A stretch of DNA of 14,034 bases, taken from positions 1-14,034 of the forward strand of contig JAVEDG010000001.1 of the NCBI GenBank assembly GCA_030841245.1. Reading direction: 5' to 3'. Position 1 is the first letter of the stretch. Each line of letters opens with the position of its first letter. A program made the position numbers and the translations under genes. The stretch is from Actinomycetota bacterium. Its GTDB lineage: Bacteria > Actinomycetota > Actinomycetes > JACCUZ01. The notes beneath the pieces were generated by a model, which was not told the DNA's origin, did not search any database, and was given only the letters and a program-made list of their open reading frames with translations. Positions 1 to 6,825 of the stretch are shown here, in pieces.

Positions 1-559
1 AGCGCATCAGCTCCCGGGCGTCACCGCGGTCCAGGCCCGCGACGTCGGTCAGCCACACCAGCGCCTCGATCCCGGTCGCGCTGCGGATGGCCAGGACCAG
101 GTTCCGCAGCGCTTGATCGTCGAGCGTGCCACGCAACGGCAGCAGCGCCTCCTCGATCCACCCGATGGCCCGGCCCTGCCGCAGGGGCAGAGCCGAGGCG
201 GGGGCGCGCTGGAGGGAGAGCCGCAGCATGGTTCGTTGCTGTTCCTCGGTCCGCAGCACCATCTCGGTGAAGGCCGCGATCACCTGGTCCAGCCGGGCGT
301 CGGGCTCGCTGCTGCTGTCGTCCTGCAGCATCGACGTCGTCACCGTCTCGGGGTGAGCGGCGCGCAGCAACGCGTGCTGGCTCGGGAAGTAGCGGTACGC
401 CGTGGTGCGCGAGACGCCCGACCGGTCCGCGACCGCCTCCACGGTCGGGGCCCGCCCGTCGGCGATGCAGTCCTGGGCAGCGCGAAGCAGCGCGTCGCGG
501 GTGCGAGCCTTCTGCCGGGTCCGCCCTGAGGCTTCGTAGGGGGTTGACACGGTCGTCAT
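1..559 (-). CDS. TetR/AcrR-family transcriptional regulator (3' end cut by window edge)
   Basis: This is a DNA-binding repressor-type protein. Reading from an ATG at 559 on the minus strand, 186 codons stay open to the window edge, so the C-terminus is missing. Residues about 15-66 form the TetR N-terminal helix-turn-helix: TRDALLRAAQ, then TVEAVADRSGVSRTTAYRYF, with the conserved Tyr-Arg-Tyr-Phe recognition-helix end at about 55-58. The rest (about 85-186) is helical and would be the ligand-binding and dimerisation domain. No clean Shine-Dalgarno precedes the ATG. The gene is divergent from the cupin-bioD-bioB operon, 49 bp away, so it probably controls that operon and itself. BioQ, the actinobacterial TetR-type regulator of biotin genes, is one possibility, but I see no BioQ-type TGAAC-N3-GTTAC site here. 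The family call is firm; the target and ligand are unknown. Confidence 0.9.
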   Translation of the reverse strand, partial: MTTVSTPYEASGRTRQKARTRDALLRAAQDCIADGRAPTVEAVADRSGVSRTTAYRYFPSQHALLRAAHPETVTTSMLQDDSSSEPDARLDQVIAAFTEMVLRTEEQQRTMLRLSLQRAPASALPLRQGRAIGWIEEALLPLRGTLDDQALRNLVLAIRSATGIEALVWLTDVAGLDRGDARELMR

Positions 560-584
560 GGTACTTCAGTCTCTTCATGGTACT
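544..584 (+). promoter_or_regulatory. Candidate promoter with direct-repeat operator between tetR and cupin
   Basis: A perfect -35 hexamer TTGACA lies at 544-549. A weak -10 (CAGTCT, 567-572) follows at 17-bp spacing on the plus strand. The 10-mer TCATGGTACT occurs twice, at 556-565 and 575-584, start to start 19 bp (about two helical turns). One copy lies in the spacer and the other near the expected transcription start, which is where a repressor would act. The -35 lies inside the first codons of the divergent tetR gene, so binding here would affect both genes. The repeats are seen directly; the operator role is inferred. Confidence 0.45.
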
Positions 585-608
585 CAACTCCCACGGAGGG
601 CCGGACCC

Positions 609-1094
609 ATGACCGCTGCACGGACGAGGACGGCCGTGGTACGGACCGTCGACGAGAGCGAACGACGCTGGTTTTACGGCGGCGGCGTCCACGACTGGAA
701 GCTCAGGGAGGAGGAGACCGACGGGGCGTTCCTGCTCTTCGAGGACACCGCGGAGCAGGGGAAGGTGACGCCGTTGCACACCCATCCCGCGGCTGAGACC
801 GTCTACGTGTTGGCCGGCGAGATCGTCATGCACCTCGACGGGACCGACCACCCGCTCGGCGAGGGCGGGGTGGCCATGGCGCCCCCCGGGGTCCCCCACG
901 CGTTCAAGGTGGTCTCGCCGACGGCACGGTTGCTCTTCCTGCACACTCCCGGCGGCTGCCAAGCCTTCTACCTCGCCGCGAGCGAGCCGATGACCGAGCA
1001 GACCGAGCGGCTCGTGGACTTCGACCGCATCGTCGGCGCAGCCGAGAGCGAGGGCGGCATCGACATCGTCGGGCCACCGCCGTTCGGGCCGTAA
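609..1094 (+). CDS. Cupin-domain protein (quercetin dioxygenase-like fold)
   Basis: A small single-domain cupin of 161 aa. The start at 609 is chosen because GGAGGG at 595-600 sits 8 nt upstream; the reading frame is open back to an ATG at 558, but that lies in the operator and has no ribosome site. Cupin motif 1 is clear: G51, then H57-T-H59 and E63, ending at G70 (GKVTPLHTHPAAETVYVLAG). Motif 2 is GEGGVAMAPPGVPHAF with H97. The metal-binding set H57, H59, E63 and H97 is complete, so a metal-dependent enzyme or a small-ligand sensor is possible. There is no signal peptide. It is the first gene after the divergent tetR and lies 31 nt upstream of bioD, so it is probably co-transcribed with bioD and bioB. 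The specific substrate cannot be told from the sequence; such cupins next to TetR genes are often part of a small detoxification or sensing unit. Confidence 0.88.
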   Translation: MTAARTRTAVVRTVDESERRWFYGGGVHDWKLREEETDGAFLLFEDTAEQGKVTPLHTHPAAETVYVLAGEIVMHLDGTDHPLGEGGVAMAPPGVPHAFKVVSPTARLLFLHTPGGCQAFYLAASEPMTEQTERLVDFDRIVGAAESEGGIDIVGPPPFGP

Positions 1095-1125
1095 CCTGGC
1101 CGCTCGTCGCGAGAAGGGCTGTCGC

Positions 1126-1839
1126 GTGAGCGTCCTCGTCGTCAGCGGGACCGGTACCGGTGTCGGCAAGACCGTGGTGACTGCTGCGGTCGCGGCGCTG
1201 GCGGCGGTCCGGGGTACGACGGTGGCGGTGGTGAAGCCTGCACAGACCGGGGTTGGTCCCGGCGAGCCGGGCGACCTCGACGACGTACGACGCCTCGCCG
1301 GCGTGACCGACCTGCATGAGCTGGCCCGGTTTCCCGACCCGCTCTCCCCCGCCGCCGCTGCCCGGCGCAGCGGCCGGCCGCCCCTCGACGTCGACGCCGC
1401 CGCGCGTGAGATCCGCGTGCTCGGCGCGGCCCGGCGGCTGGTCCTGGTCGAGGGGGCCGGCGGTCTGCTCGTCCGCCTGGACGAGGAGGGGCGCACCCTC
1501 GCCGACCTGGCCCGGCTGCTGGGTTCGGCTGTGCTGGTGGTCGTCGACCCGGGCCTCGGCACTCTCAACCACACGGCCCTCACGCTCGAGGCGATGGCCC
1601 ACCGCGGGCTGGAGTCGGCCGGCCTGGTGATCGGGGCGTGGCCACCAGACCCTGACCTCGCGTGCCGCAGCAACGTGCGCGACCTCGAGATGCTCGCCGC
1701 CAGGCCGCTCGCGGGAGCCCTGCCGGCCGGCGCGGGTGCACTCGACCCGGCGGAGTTCCTCCTCGCCGCCGGACGGGGGCTGGGGCCGTCGCTCGGCGGA
1801 ACCTTCGATGCGGCAGACTTCCGCGCGCAGGCCAGCTGA
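1126..1839 (+). CDS. bioD: ATP-dependent dethiobiotin synthetase BioD
   Basis: This cytoplasmic enzyme closes the ureido ring of dethiobiotin from 7,8-diaminopelargonate, CO2 and ATP, the step before BioB. The 237-aa length is usual for the family. Visible motifs are the P-loop GTGTGVGKT (residues 8-16), the substrate-site KPAQTG (K37 to G42), LSPAAAA (about 73-79) and the Mg/ATP-site EGAGG (109-113). Translation starts at GTG 1126, with GAGAAGGG at 1111-1118 seven nt upstream. bioB follows after 19 nt, and the cupin gene precedes it in the same direction. Genes for the earlier ring-assembly steps (bioA, bioF) are not in the window, so they must lie elsewhere or beyond the left edge. Confidence 0.95.
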   Translation: MSVLVVSGTGTGVGKTVVTAAVAALAAVRGTTVAVVKPAQTGVGPGEPGDLDDVRRLAGVTDLHELARFPDPLSPAAAARRSGRPPLDVDAAAREIRVLGAARRLVLVEGAGGLLVRLDEEGRTLADLARLLGSAVLVVVDPGLGTLNHTALTLEAMAHRGLESAGLVIGAWPPDPDLACRSNVRDLEMLAARPLAGALPAGAGALDPAEFLLAAGRGLGPSLGGTFDAADFRAQAS

Positions 1840-1858
1840 CGCGCACGAGAGGGTGCCC

Positions 1859-2884
1859 GTGACGACGACATCCGACCGCCGCGATGACGGCGCCGATCTG
1901 CTCGACGCAGCGCGGCTACGGGTCCTCGACGGCGGAAGGGGGCTGCCCGTGGGGGCGGTCCGCGCCGTCCTCGACCTGCCGGACCACCGGCTCGACGCGT
2001 TGCTCGAGCTGGCCCACGAGGTGCGGATGCGCTGGTGCGGCCCGGAGGTCGAGGTCGAAGGCATCGTCTCGGTCAAGACCGGTGGCTGTCCCGAGGACTG
2101 CCACTTCTGCTCGCAGTCCGGCCTGTTCGAGTCCCCGGTGCGCTCGGCCTGGCTCGACGTGCCCTCACTGGTCCGGGCCGCGGTGGAGACCGCCGCCACG
2201 GGTGCGACGGAGTTCTGCATCGTGGCGGCCGTCCGCGGGCCCGACGAGCGCCTGATGCGTCAGCTGCGTGAGGGCGTCGCCGCGATCAAGGACGCCACCG
2301 ACATCAACGTGGCGGCCTCGCTCGGGATGCTCACGCAGGAGCAGGTCGACGAGCTCGCAGGGATGGGCGTGCACCGGTACAACCACAACCTCGAGACGGC
2401 GCGCTCCTACTTCCCGCAGGTCGTCACCACCCACTCCTGGGAGGAGCGGTGGGCGACGCTGACCATGGTGCGCGACGCGGGCATGGAGGTCTGCTGCGGC
2501 GGCATCATCGGCATGGGCGAGTCGCTCGACCAGCGGGCCGAGTTCGCCGCCCAGCTGGGTGAGCTCGAGCCGGACGAGGTGCCGTTGAACTTCCTCAACC
2601 CGCGGCCCGGCACACCCTTCGGCGAGCTGCCGGTCATGGACGGCAAGGACGCGCTGCGCACCATCGCGGCGTTCCGGCTGGCGCTGCCCCGCACGGTCCT
2701 GCGGTACGCCGGTGGGCGGGAGATCACGCTCGGTGACCTCGGCACCCGGGCCGGCCTGCTCGGCGGCATCAACGCGGTCATCGTCGGCAACTACCTGACG
2801 ACGCTGGGACGGCCGCCCGAGGCGGACCTGGTCCTGCTCGACGACCTCGCCATGCCGGTCAAGGCGCTCTCGTCGACCTTGTGA
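1859..2884 (+). CDS. bioB: Biotin synthase BioB (radical SAM)
   Basis: BioB inserts sulfur into dethiobiotin to make biotin. The chosen start is GTG 1859, giving 341 aa, because GAGAGGG at 1847-1853 is 5 nt upstream; the frame is open further back, but that part overlaps bioD out of frame and has no BioB similarity. The radical-SAM CxxxCxxC motif is C77-C81-C84 (GGCPEDCHFCSQS). The NHNLET motif at 175-180 is typical of BioB. By alignment to my recall of E. coli BioB, the auxiliary-cluster ligands C97, C188 and R260 correspond to C120, C212 and R287. The fourth ligand, C128, is Ala152 here (NVAASLGML), and an extra Cys213 follows C212 (EVCCGG). This atypical ligand set fits the actinobacterial BioB type reported to need the auxiliary protein BsaP; a BsaP-like gene lies at 6822-7016. 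I see no clear terminator after the stop codon. Confidence 0.95.
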   Translation: MTTTSDRRDDGADLLDAARLRVLDGGRGLPVGAVRAVLDLPDHRLDALLELAHEVRMRWCGPEVEVEGIVSVKTGGCPEDCHFCSQSGLFESPVRSAWLDVPSLVRAAVETAATGATEFCIVAAVRGPDERLMRQLREGVAAIKDATDINVAASLGMLTQEQVDELAGMGVHRYNHNLETARSYFPQVVTTHSWEERWATLTMVRDAGMEVCCGGIIGMGESLDQRAEFAAQLGELEPDEVPLNFLNPRPGTPFGELPVMDGKDALRTIAAFRLALPRTVLRYAGGREITLGDLGTRAGLLGGINAVIVGNYLTTLGRPPEADLVLLDDLAMPVKALSSTL

Positions 2885-2955
2885 GGCGCTCACCGGTCCT
2901 GGCGTGCATGAGCTGGGAGCTTTCTGGGTAAGCCGCAAGGCGTTCCGTCTGCACT

Positions 2956-3003
2956 TCGGATGATTCACCGTCTGTCCACATCGGACGAATCGTGCGATAA
3001 CGT
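2956..3003 (+). promoter_or_regulatory. Candidate promoter with imperfect direct repeat upstream of the DUF3311-symporter operon
   Basis: The 155-bp gap after bioB holds TCGGATGATTC (2956-2966) and TCGGACGAATC (2981-2991), which match at 9 of 11 positions and start 25 bp apart. A possible -10, TAACGT (2998-3003), lies 17 bp downstream of TCCACA (2975-2980), a 4/6 match to the -35 consensus. The second repeat would fall in the promoter spacer. This suggests a regulated promoter for the transporter operon; the role is inferred. Confidence 0.4.
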
Positions 3004-3039
3004 CCATCTCGGTCCGTCCCCACGTCAGAGGAGGCCCCG

Positions 3040-3294
3040 GTGGCCGTGCGAGAACCCAGTCCCCAAGGCAAGTCGGACGCGGCACGCGCGGCTGCCCGGC
3101 GCGGCGTCAACCTCTCCGCCTGGAACCTGTTGCTGATCGTGCCTCTGGTCGGGGTGCTGATCCCGCCGTTCTTCAACAAGACCGACCCACAGCTCGGCGG
3201 CGTGCCGTTCTTCTACTGGTACCAGATGCTGTGGATCTTCGTCAGCGTCACGGTCACCGTGATCGTCTACCGCGCGACCCGGGGTGAGCGGTGA
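3040..3294 (+). CDS. DUF3311 small membrane protein, partner of the SSS transporter
   Basis: An 84-aa protein starting at GTG 3040, five nt after AGAGGAGG (3027-3034). A charged cytoplasmic N-terminus (residues 1-24) is followed by a transmembrane segment with the family's typical LLLIVPLVGVLIPPFFNK pattern (about 30-47). A loop with Pro and Gly and a second transmembrane segment (about 58-78, FYWYQMLWIFVSVTVTVIVY) follow, and the protein ends in basic residues. DUF3311 genes typically sit directly before sodium:solute symporters, as here. Its TGA (3292-3294) overlaps the symporter ATG (3294-3296), so the two are translationally coupled. It is probably an accessory subunit or stabiliser of the permease, comparable to the role YjcH has beside ActP, although the family is different. 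The biochemical role is not established from the sequence. Confidence 0.85.
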   Translation: MAVREPSPQGKSDAARAAARRGVNLSAWNLLLIVPLVGVLIPPFFNKTDPQLGGVPFFYWYQMLWIFVSVTVTVIVYRATRGER

Positions 3295-4964
3295 TGGGCG
3301 ACGTCAACGTCACCGAGTTCGTCATCGTCGTCGCGCTGTTCGCGCTCGTCACCGTGCTCGGCTTCGGCGCCGCCCGTTGGCGCCGCGCAGAGAGTCTCGA
3401 CCACCTGGACGAGTGGGGCCTGGGTGGGCGCAACTTCGGGGCCTGGGTCACCTGGTTCCTGATCGGCGGCGACCTCTACACGGCGTACACGTTCGTGGCG
3501 GTGCCGGCGCTGGTCTTCGCGGCCGGTGCGACGGGCTTCTTCGCCGTCCCCTACACGATCGTCGTCTACCCGCTGGTGTTCCTGGTCGCGCCGCGGCTGT
3601 GGTCGGTCAGCCACCGGCACGGCTACGTCACGCCCGCAGACTTCATCCGCGGTCGCCACGACTCATCGTCCCTGGCCCTGCTCGTGGCCCTCACGGGCAT
3701 CGTGGCCACGATGCCCTACATCGCGCTGCAGCTGGTCGGTATCGAGGCCGTCATCAAAGCGATGGGGATCGATGGCAAGCTGCCGCTGTGGATCGCGTTC
3801 GCGATCCTCGCCGCGTACACCTGGCAGTCGGGGCTCCGGGCCCCGGCGCTGATCGCGTTCGTCAAGGACACGCTGATCTACCTGGTCGTGATCGTCGCGG
3901 TTCTCTACATCCCGCACAAGCTCGGCGGCTGGGACGCGATCTTCTCCGCAGCGGACAAGAAGTTCAACGCCACGCCACCGCCCCCGGACGGACCGCCCGA
4001 CGGGACGATCCTGAGCACGGCGGGCCAGCTCGGTTACTCCACGCTGGCCCTGGGTTCGGCCATGGCGCTGTTCCTGTACCCGCACTCGGTGACCGGCGTG
4101 CTCGCGGCGCGCAGTCGCGACACCATCAAGCGCAACATGGCCGCGCTGCCGGCGTACAGCTTCATCCTCGGCCTGCTGGCTCTGCTCGGATACATGGCCA
4201 TCGCGGCGGGTGTCACGCCGGTCGGCGCCGACCCGGCCAAGAAGGTGCCGGGTGACAGCAGCACCATCGTTCCGCTGCTGTTCGACAACATGTTCCCGAG
4301 CTGGTTCGCGGGCATCGCGTTCGCCGCCATCGCGATCGGAGCGCTGGTGCCCGCAGCGATCATGTCCATCGCAGCGGCGAACCTGTTCACCCGCAACATC
4401 TTCAAGGAGTACATCAAGAAGGACGCGACGCCGAAGCAGGAGGCTCAGGCCAGCAAGTTCGCGTCGCTGGTCGTCAAGTTCGGCGCGTTGCTCGCGATCC
4501 TCGTACTTGATCCGCAGTTCAGCATCGACCTCCAGCTGTTCGGCGGGGTGCTGATCCTGCAGACGCTGCCGGCCATCGTGTTCGGTCTCTACACCCGTTG
4601 GTTCCATCGCTGGGCGCTGACCGGTGGGCTGCTCGCCGGCATCCTGGCAGGCTTCCTGATGCTCTACAAGATCGCCAACCCGCTCATCGGCAAGGAGCAC
4701 TTCGCGGGATCGCAGTGGGCGTTGTCGCGGTGGGGCATCGACACGACGTACACCGTGTACGTCGGTCTGCTGGCCCTGCTGATCAACGTGGCGGTCGCGC
4801 TGGTGCTGACCGCGGTGCTGCGCGCGGCGAAGGCACCCGCCGGGACCGACCGGACCAATGAGACCGACTACCACGTCGAGCTCGGCGACCCCGGCGTCCG
4901 GCCGGGCATCGCCGACGAGGGCGACGCGTCGCAGGTCGCCGCCGGGGGGGCGAGCAGTGCATAG
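3294..4964 (+). CDS. mctP: Sodium:solute symporter family permease, MctP-like monocarboxylate transporter
   Basis: An integral membrane permease of 556 aa with about 13 hydrophobic segments, starting at residue ~7 (VTEFVIVVALFALVTVLGFG) and ending with a short hydrophilic tail rich in Asp, Glu and Ala (about 515-556). The N-terminal block DEWGLGGRNFG, then TWFLIGGDLYTAYTFVAVPAL, and later MPYIALQLVGIEAV and LRAPALIAFVKD closely follow the pattern of MctP, a rhizobial transporter of lactate, pyruvate and other short monocarboxylates. FAAIAIGALVPAAIMSIAAANLFTRN is a typical SSF helix-8/9 region. The ATG at 3294 overlaps the stop of the DUF3311 gene; a GTG three bases upstream is also possible. 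A long stem-loop follows the TAG. The family is certain; the monocarboxylate substrate is by resemblance. Confidence 0.9.
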   Translation: MGDVNVTEFVIVVALFALVTVLGFGAARWRRAESLDHLDEWGLGGRNFGAWVTWFLIGGDLYTAYTFVAVPALVFAAGATGFFAVPYTIVVYPLVFLVAPRLWSVSHRHGYVTPADFIRGRHDSSSLALLVALTGIVATMPYIALQLVGIEAVIKAMGIDGKLPLWIAFAILAAYTWQSGLRAPALIAFVKDTLIYLVVIVAVLYIPHKLGGWDAIFSAADKKFNATPPPPDGPPDGTILSTAGQLGYSTLALGSAMALFLYPHSVTGVLAARSRDTIKRNMAALPAYSFILGLLALLGYMAIAAGVTPVGADPAKKVPGDSSTIVPLLFDNMFPSWFAGIAFAAIAIGALVPAAIMSIAAANLFTRNIFKEYIKKDATPKQEAQASKFASLVVKFGALLAILVLDPQFSIDLQLFGGVLILQTLPAIVFGLYTRWFHRWALTGGLLAGILAGFLMLYKIANPLIGKEHFAGSQWALSRWGIDTTYTVYVGLLALLINVAVALVLTAVLRAAKAPAGTDRTNETDYHVELGDPGVRPGIADEGDASQVAAGGASSA

Positions 4965-4979
4965 CGGATGACCCTGACT

Positions 4980-5031
4980 CCGTGGCCGTGACGGGCCCGC
5001 ATGGGGACGCCTTCGCCCGTCACGGTCACGG
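4980..5031. terminator. Bidirectional stem-loop terminator between convergent genes
   Basis: Arms 4980-4996 and 5015-5031 pair over 17 positions with one G-T. The inner 11 bp (CCGTGACGGGC / GCCCGTCACGG) are perfect, and the loop is 18 nt. It starts 16 nt after the mctP stop and ends 22 nt before the stop of the convergent GlxA-type gene. The plus side is followed by CCTTCTC, a weak T-rich tail, so it may act without a classic U-tract, as is common in high-GC actinobacteria. Confidence 0.7.
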
Positions 5032-5052
5032 CCTTCTCGACCGTGGCCGGGC

Positions 5053-6003
5053 TCAGCCGGCCCGGCGGAAGGTGCGCCGGTAGCCGAGCGGGCTGTTGCC
5101 GACCCGTCGCCCGAAGTGGTGGCGCAGCACGGCTGCGCTGCCGAAGCCGGCCAGGTCGGCAACCGCATCGATGCCCTGGTCGGTCTCCTCGAGCAACCGC
5201 TGGGCCAGCAGCACCCGCTGCGCGGTGAGCCAGTGGTGCGGCGTGGTGCCGGTCTCGGCGCGGAACCGCCGGGCGAACGTCCGCTGCGACATGTGCGCCC
5301 GCTGGGCCAGCTCGGCGATCGTGAGCTCCTCGGTGAGGTTGTCGCGCATGAACTCCAGGGTGTCGGACAGGGTGTCCGCCTGCACCGGGACCGGGGTGTC
5401 GACGTACTGCAGCTGCCCGCCGTCGCGGTGCGGCGGCACCACCATGCGTCGGGCGAGCCGGCTGACCGCGCGCTCGCCGAACTCCTTGCGCAGCAGGTAG
5501 AGGCAGGCATCGATCCCTGCGGCCGTGCCCGCGCTGGTGAGCACCCGCCGGTCCTCGACGTAGAGCACTCGTGGGTTGACCCGCGCGGAAGGATGGCGCC
5601 GGGCCAGCTCGTCGGCGTACGCCCAGTGCGTGGTGCAGTCCCGGTCGTCGAGCAGGCCGGCGCCGCCCAGCACGAAGGCGCCACTGCACACGCTCATCAC
5701 GTAGGCGCCGCGAGCGACGGCCGCACGCAACCGCTCGGCGAGCTCCTCGGGCACGGCGTGGTCCGGGTCCATGGCGGGGAGCGCGACCAGGTCGGCCTGG
5801 TCGATGCGGTCCAGCCCGTCGGTCACCGACAGCTCGAAACCGATCGACGTCCGGACCTGCCCGGGGGTGGGGGTGCACAGGGCGAAGTCGAAGGTCGGGA
5901 TCAAGGGCTCGCTCTCGCGGCGCAGCCCGAACACCTCGCACAGCACCCCGAGCTCGAAGGGCGCGACGCTGTCGAGCACCGGGACGACGACGTTGCGGAT
6001 CAT
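5053..6003 (-). CDS. GlxA-family transcriptional regulator (DJ-1/PfpI-like domain plus AraC HTH)
   Basis: A 316-aa two-domain regulator. Residues about 1-190 form a class-I glutamine-amidotransferase/DJ-1-like domain, starting VVVPVLDSVAPFELGVLCEVFG, with the nucleophile-elbow-like SVCSGAFVLGGAGLL containing a Cys. The C-terminal about 100 residues form an AraC double helix-turn-helix: LTIAELAQRAHMSQRTFARRF, then GIDAVADLAGFGSAAVLRHHF and the final SPLGYRRTF. The start is set at ATG 6003 because a near-consensus promoter (see 6011-6062) puts the expected transcription start at this ATG, which suggests a leaderless mRNA; this also fits where the family usually begins. The frame is open to a GTG at 6033 with a fair AGGA, so 326 aa is the alternative. 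It converges on mctP and diverges from the small membrane gene at 6087. The effector is unknown. Confidence 0.9.
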   Translation of the reverse strand: MIRNVVVPVLDSVAPFELGVLCEVFGLRRESEPLIPTFDFALCTPTPGQVRTSIGFELSVTDGLDRIDQADLVALPAMDPDHAVPEELAERLRAAVARGAYVMSVCSGAFVLGGAGLLDDRDCTTHWAYADELARRHPSARVNPRVLYVEDRRVLTSAGTAAGIDACLYLLRKEFGERAVSRLARRMVVPPHRDGGQLQYVDTPVPVQADTLSDTLEFMRDNLTEELTIAELAQRAHMSQRTFARRFRAETGTTPHHWLTAQRVLLAQRLLEETDQGIDAVADLAGFGSAAVLRHHFGRRVGNSPLGYRRTFRRAG

Positions 6004-6010
6004 GCCGGCC

Positions 6011-6062
6011 ATTATGGCAGGAAGTTGATGCACCGTGTCAATCCTGCCACTGGTGGCAGGAT
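6011..6062 (-). promoter_or_regulatory. Promoter and palindromic operator of the GlxA-type regulator
   Basis: On the minus strand, TTGACA (6041-6036) is followed after 19 bp by CATAAT (6016-6011), which ends 7 nt before the ATG at 6003. Abutting the -35 is a perfect inverted repeat with 10-bp arms, ATCCTGCCAC (6041-6050) and GTGGCAGGAT (6053-6062), and a 2-bp centre. A third half-site TGGCAGGA lies at 6015-6022 next to the -10. The position suits autoregulation and possibly control of the divergent gene at 6087. The spacer is longer than the ideal 17 bp. Confidence 0.6.
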
Positions 6063-6086
6063 CTACCTGGTAGCAGACTTACAGCC

Positions 6087-6257
6087 ATGACACCGCTGAT
6101 CGTGATCGTCGCCCTCCTGCTGGCCCTCGACCTGCTGGGCTGGCGCTTCGGCGCCGACTCCCGGCGCAGCGGGGGCTGGACCTTCCGCGACGACGACGCC
6201 GCGCAGGCGGCATCGCCGTCCGGTAGGACAACGCCGTCCGGTAGAACATCGTCGTAG
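6087..6257 (+). CDS. Small single-pass membrane protein, hypothetical
   Basis: A 56-codon ORF starting at ATG 6087. Residues 3-18 are strongly hydrophobic (PLIVIVALLLALDLLG), followed by WRFGADSRRSGG and an acidic then Ser/Thr-rich tail. Short actinobacterial proteins with a hydrophobic start followed by a (W/F)GADSR motif are common and have no known function. The last 12 residues are encoded by the 18-bp repeats described at 6215-6300 (PSGRTTPSGRTSS). There is no good Shine-Dalgarno, so the start is less certain than the frame. It heads a set of plus-strand genes (GNAT, BsaP-like) and is divergent from the GlxA-type regulator, whose operator palindrome lies 25-46 bp upstream. Confidence 0.6.
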   Translation: MTPLIVIVALLLALDLLGWRFGADSRRSGGWTFRDDDAAQAASPSGRTTPSGRTSS

Positions 6258-6300
6258 GTGCGACGATGCCGTCTGGACGGACGCTGCCGTCTGGTAGACA
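6215..6300 (+). repeat. Degenerate 18-bp tandem repeat spanning the end of the small ORF and the gap before the GNAT gene
   Basis: The motif GCCGTCYGGTAGAACA recurs at 6215, 6233, 6268 (diverged) and 6286, with a fifth, poorly matching unit around 6251, so the step is 17-18 bp throughout. The first two copies are in frame as PSGRT in the small ORF, and the stop codon falls in the diverged third unit. An 8-bp inverted repeat, CATCGTCG (6247-6254) / CGACGATG (6261-6268), with a 6-nt loop sits in the middle, over the stop codon. It could be a protein-binding array or a slipped-replication product. Confidence 0.65.
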
Positions 6301-6306
6301 GCGAGG

Positions 6307-6825
6307 GTGATCGTGCGCCCCGCCGAGCCGGCTGAGCTGGAGGCGGTCGGCGAGCTCACCGAGGCGGCCTACCGGGCGGACGAGTTCCTCGACGAGACCG
6401 ACGACTACGCCGCCGTGCTGCGCGACACCGCCTCGCGACGCGACAAGGCGACGCTGCTGGTCGCCGTCGACGAGGGGGGCGGGCTGCTCGGCACGGTGAC
6501 CTTCGCGCTCGCGGGGTCGGAGTACGCCCAGGTGGCCGGGCCAGGTGAGGCGGAGTTCCGGATGCTCGCCGTGGCACCCGAGGCACGCGGGACGGGCGTG
6601 GGCGAACGGCTGACGCGCGAGTGCATCCGGCTGGCGGAGGAGGCCGGCGCCACGGCGTTGACGCTCAGCAGCCTGCCGGTCATGCAGAAGGCTCATCGGC
6701 TCTACGGCCGGCTCGGCTTCGACCGTGACCCGGCCCGCGACTGGGAACCGTTCGAGGGGCTGCAGCTGCTGGGCTACACACTTCAGCTGCAACCGGCGAG
6801 CGCGCCCGGAGGTGCGCAGGCGTGA
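6307..6825 (+). CDS. GNAT-family N-acetyltransferase
   Basis: A 172-aa acetyl-CoA-dependent acyltransferase. It begins IVRPAEPAELEAVGELTEAAY, the usual GNAT beta1-alpha1 start. The acetyl-CoA pyrophosphate loop is R94-G95-T96-G97-V98-G99 within MLAVAPEARGTGVGERL, and motif B is AHRLYGRLGFDRDPARDWEP (about 129-148). The acceptor substrate is unknown. GTG 6307 is given as start, but GAGGG at 6303-6307 is better placed for the GTG at 6313, which would shorten the protein by two residues. Its TGA overlaps the GTG of the next gene by 4 bp, so the BsaP-like protein is translationally coupled to it. Confidence 0.88.
   Translation: MIVRPAEPAELEAVGELTEAAYRADEFLDETDDYAAVLRDTASRRDKATLLVAVDEGGGLLGTVTFALAGSEYAQVAGPGEAEFRMLAVAPEARGTGVGERLTRECIRLAEEAGATALTLSSLPVMQKAHRLYGRLGFDRDPARDWEPFEGLQLLGYTLQLQPASAPGGAQA

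Noticed and set aside
1736..1858. A longer BioB N-terminus starting at ATG 1736
   Set aside because: The extra 41 residues overlap bioD, are Arg/Ser-rich and unlike BioB, while GTG 1859 has a well-placed GAGAGGG.
21..1871. A 616-codon open frame on the minus strand across tetR, cupin and bioD
   Set aside because: Its product is Arg/Ala/Ser-rich low-complexity sequence, antisense to three recognisable proteins; the frame is open only because of high GC at the third codon position.
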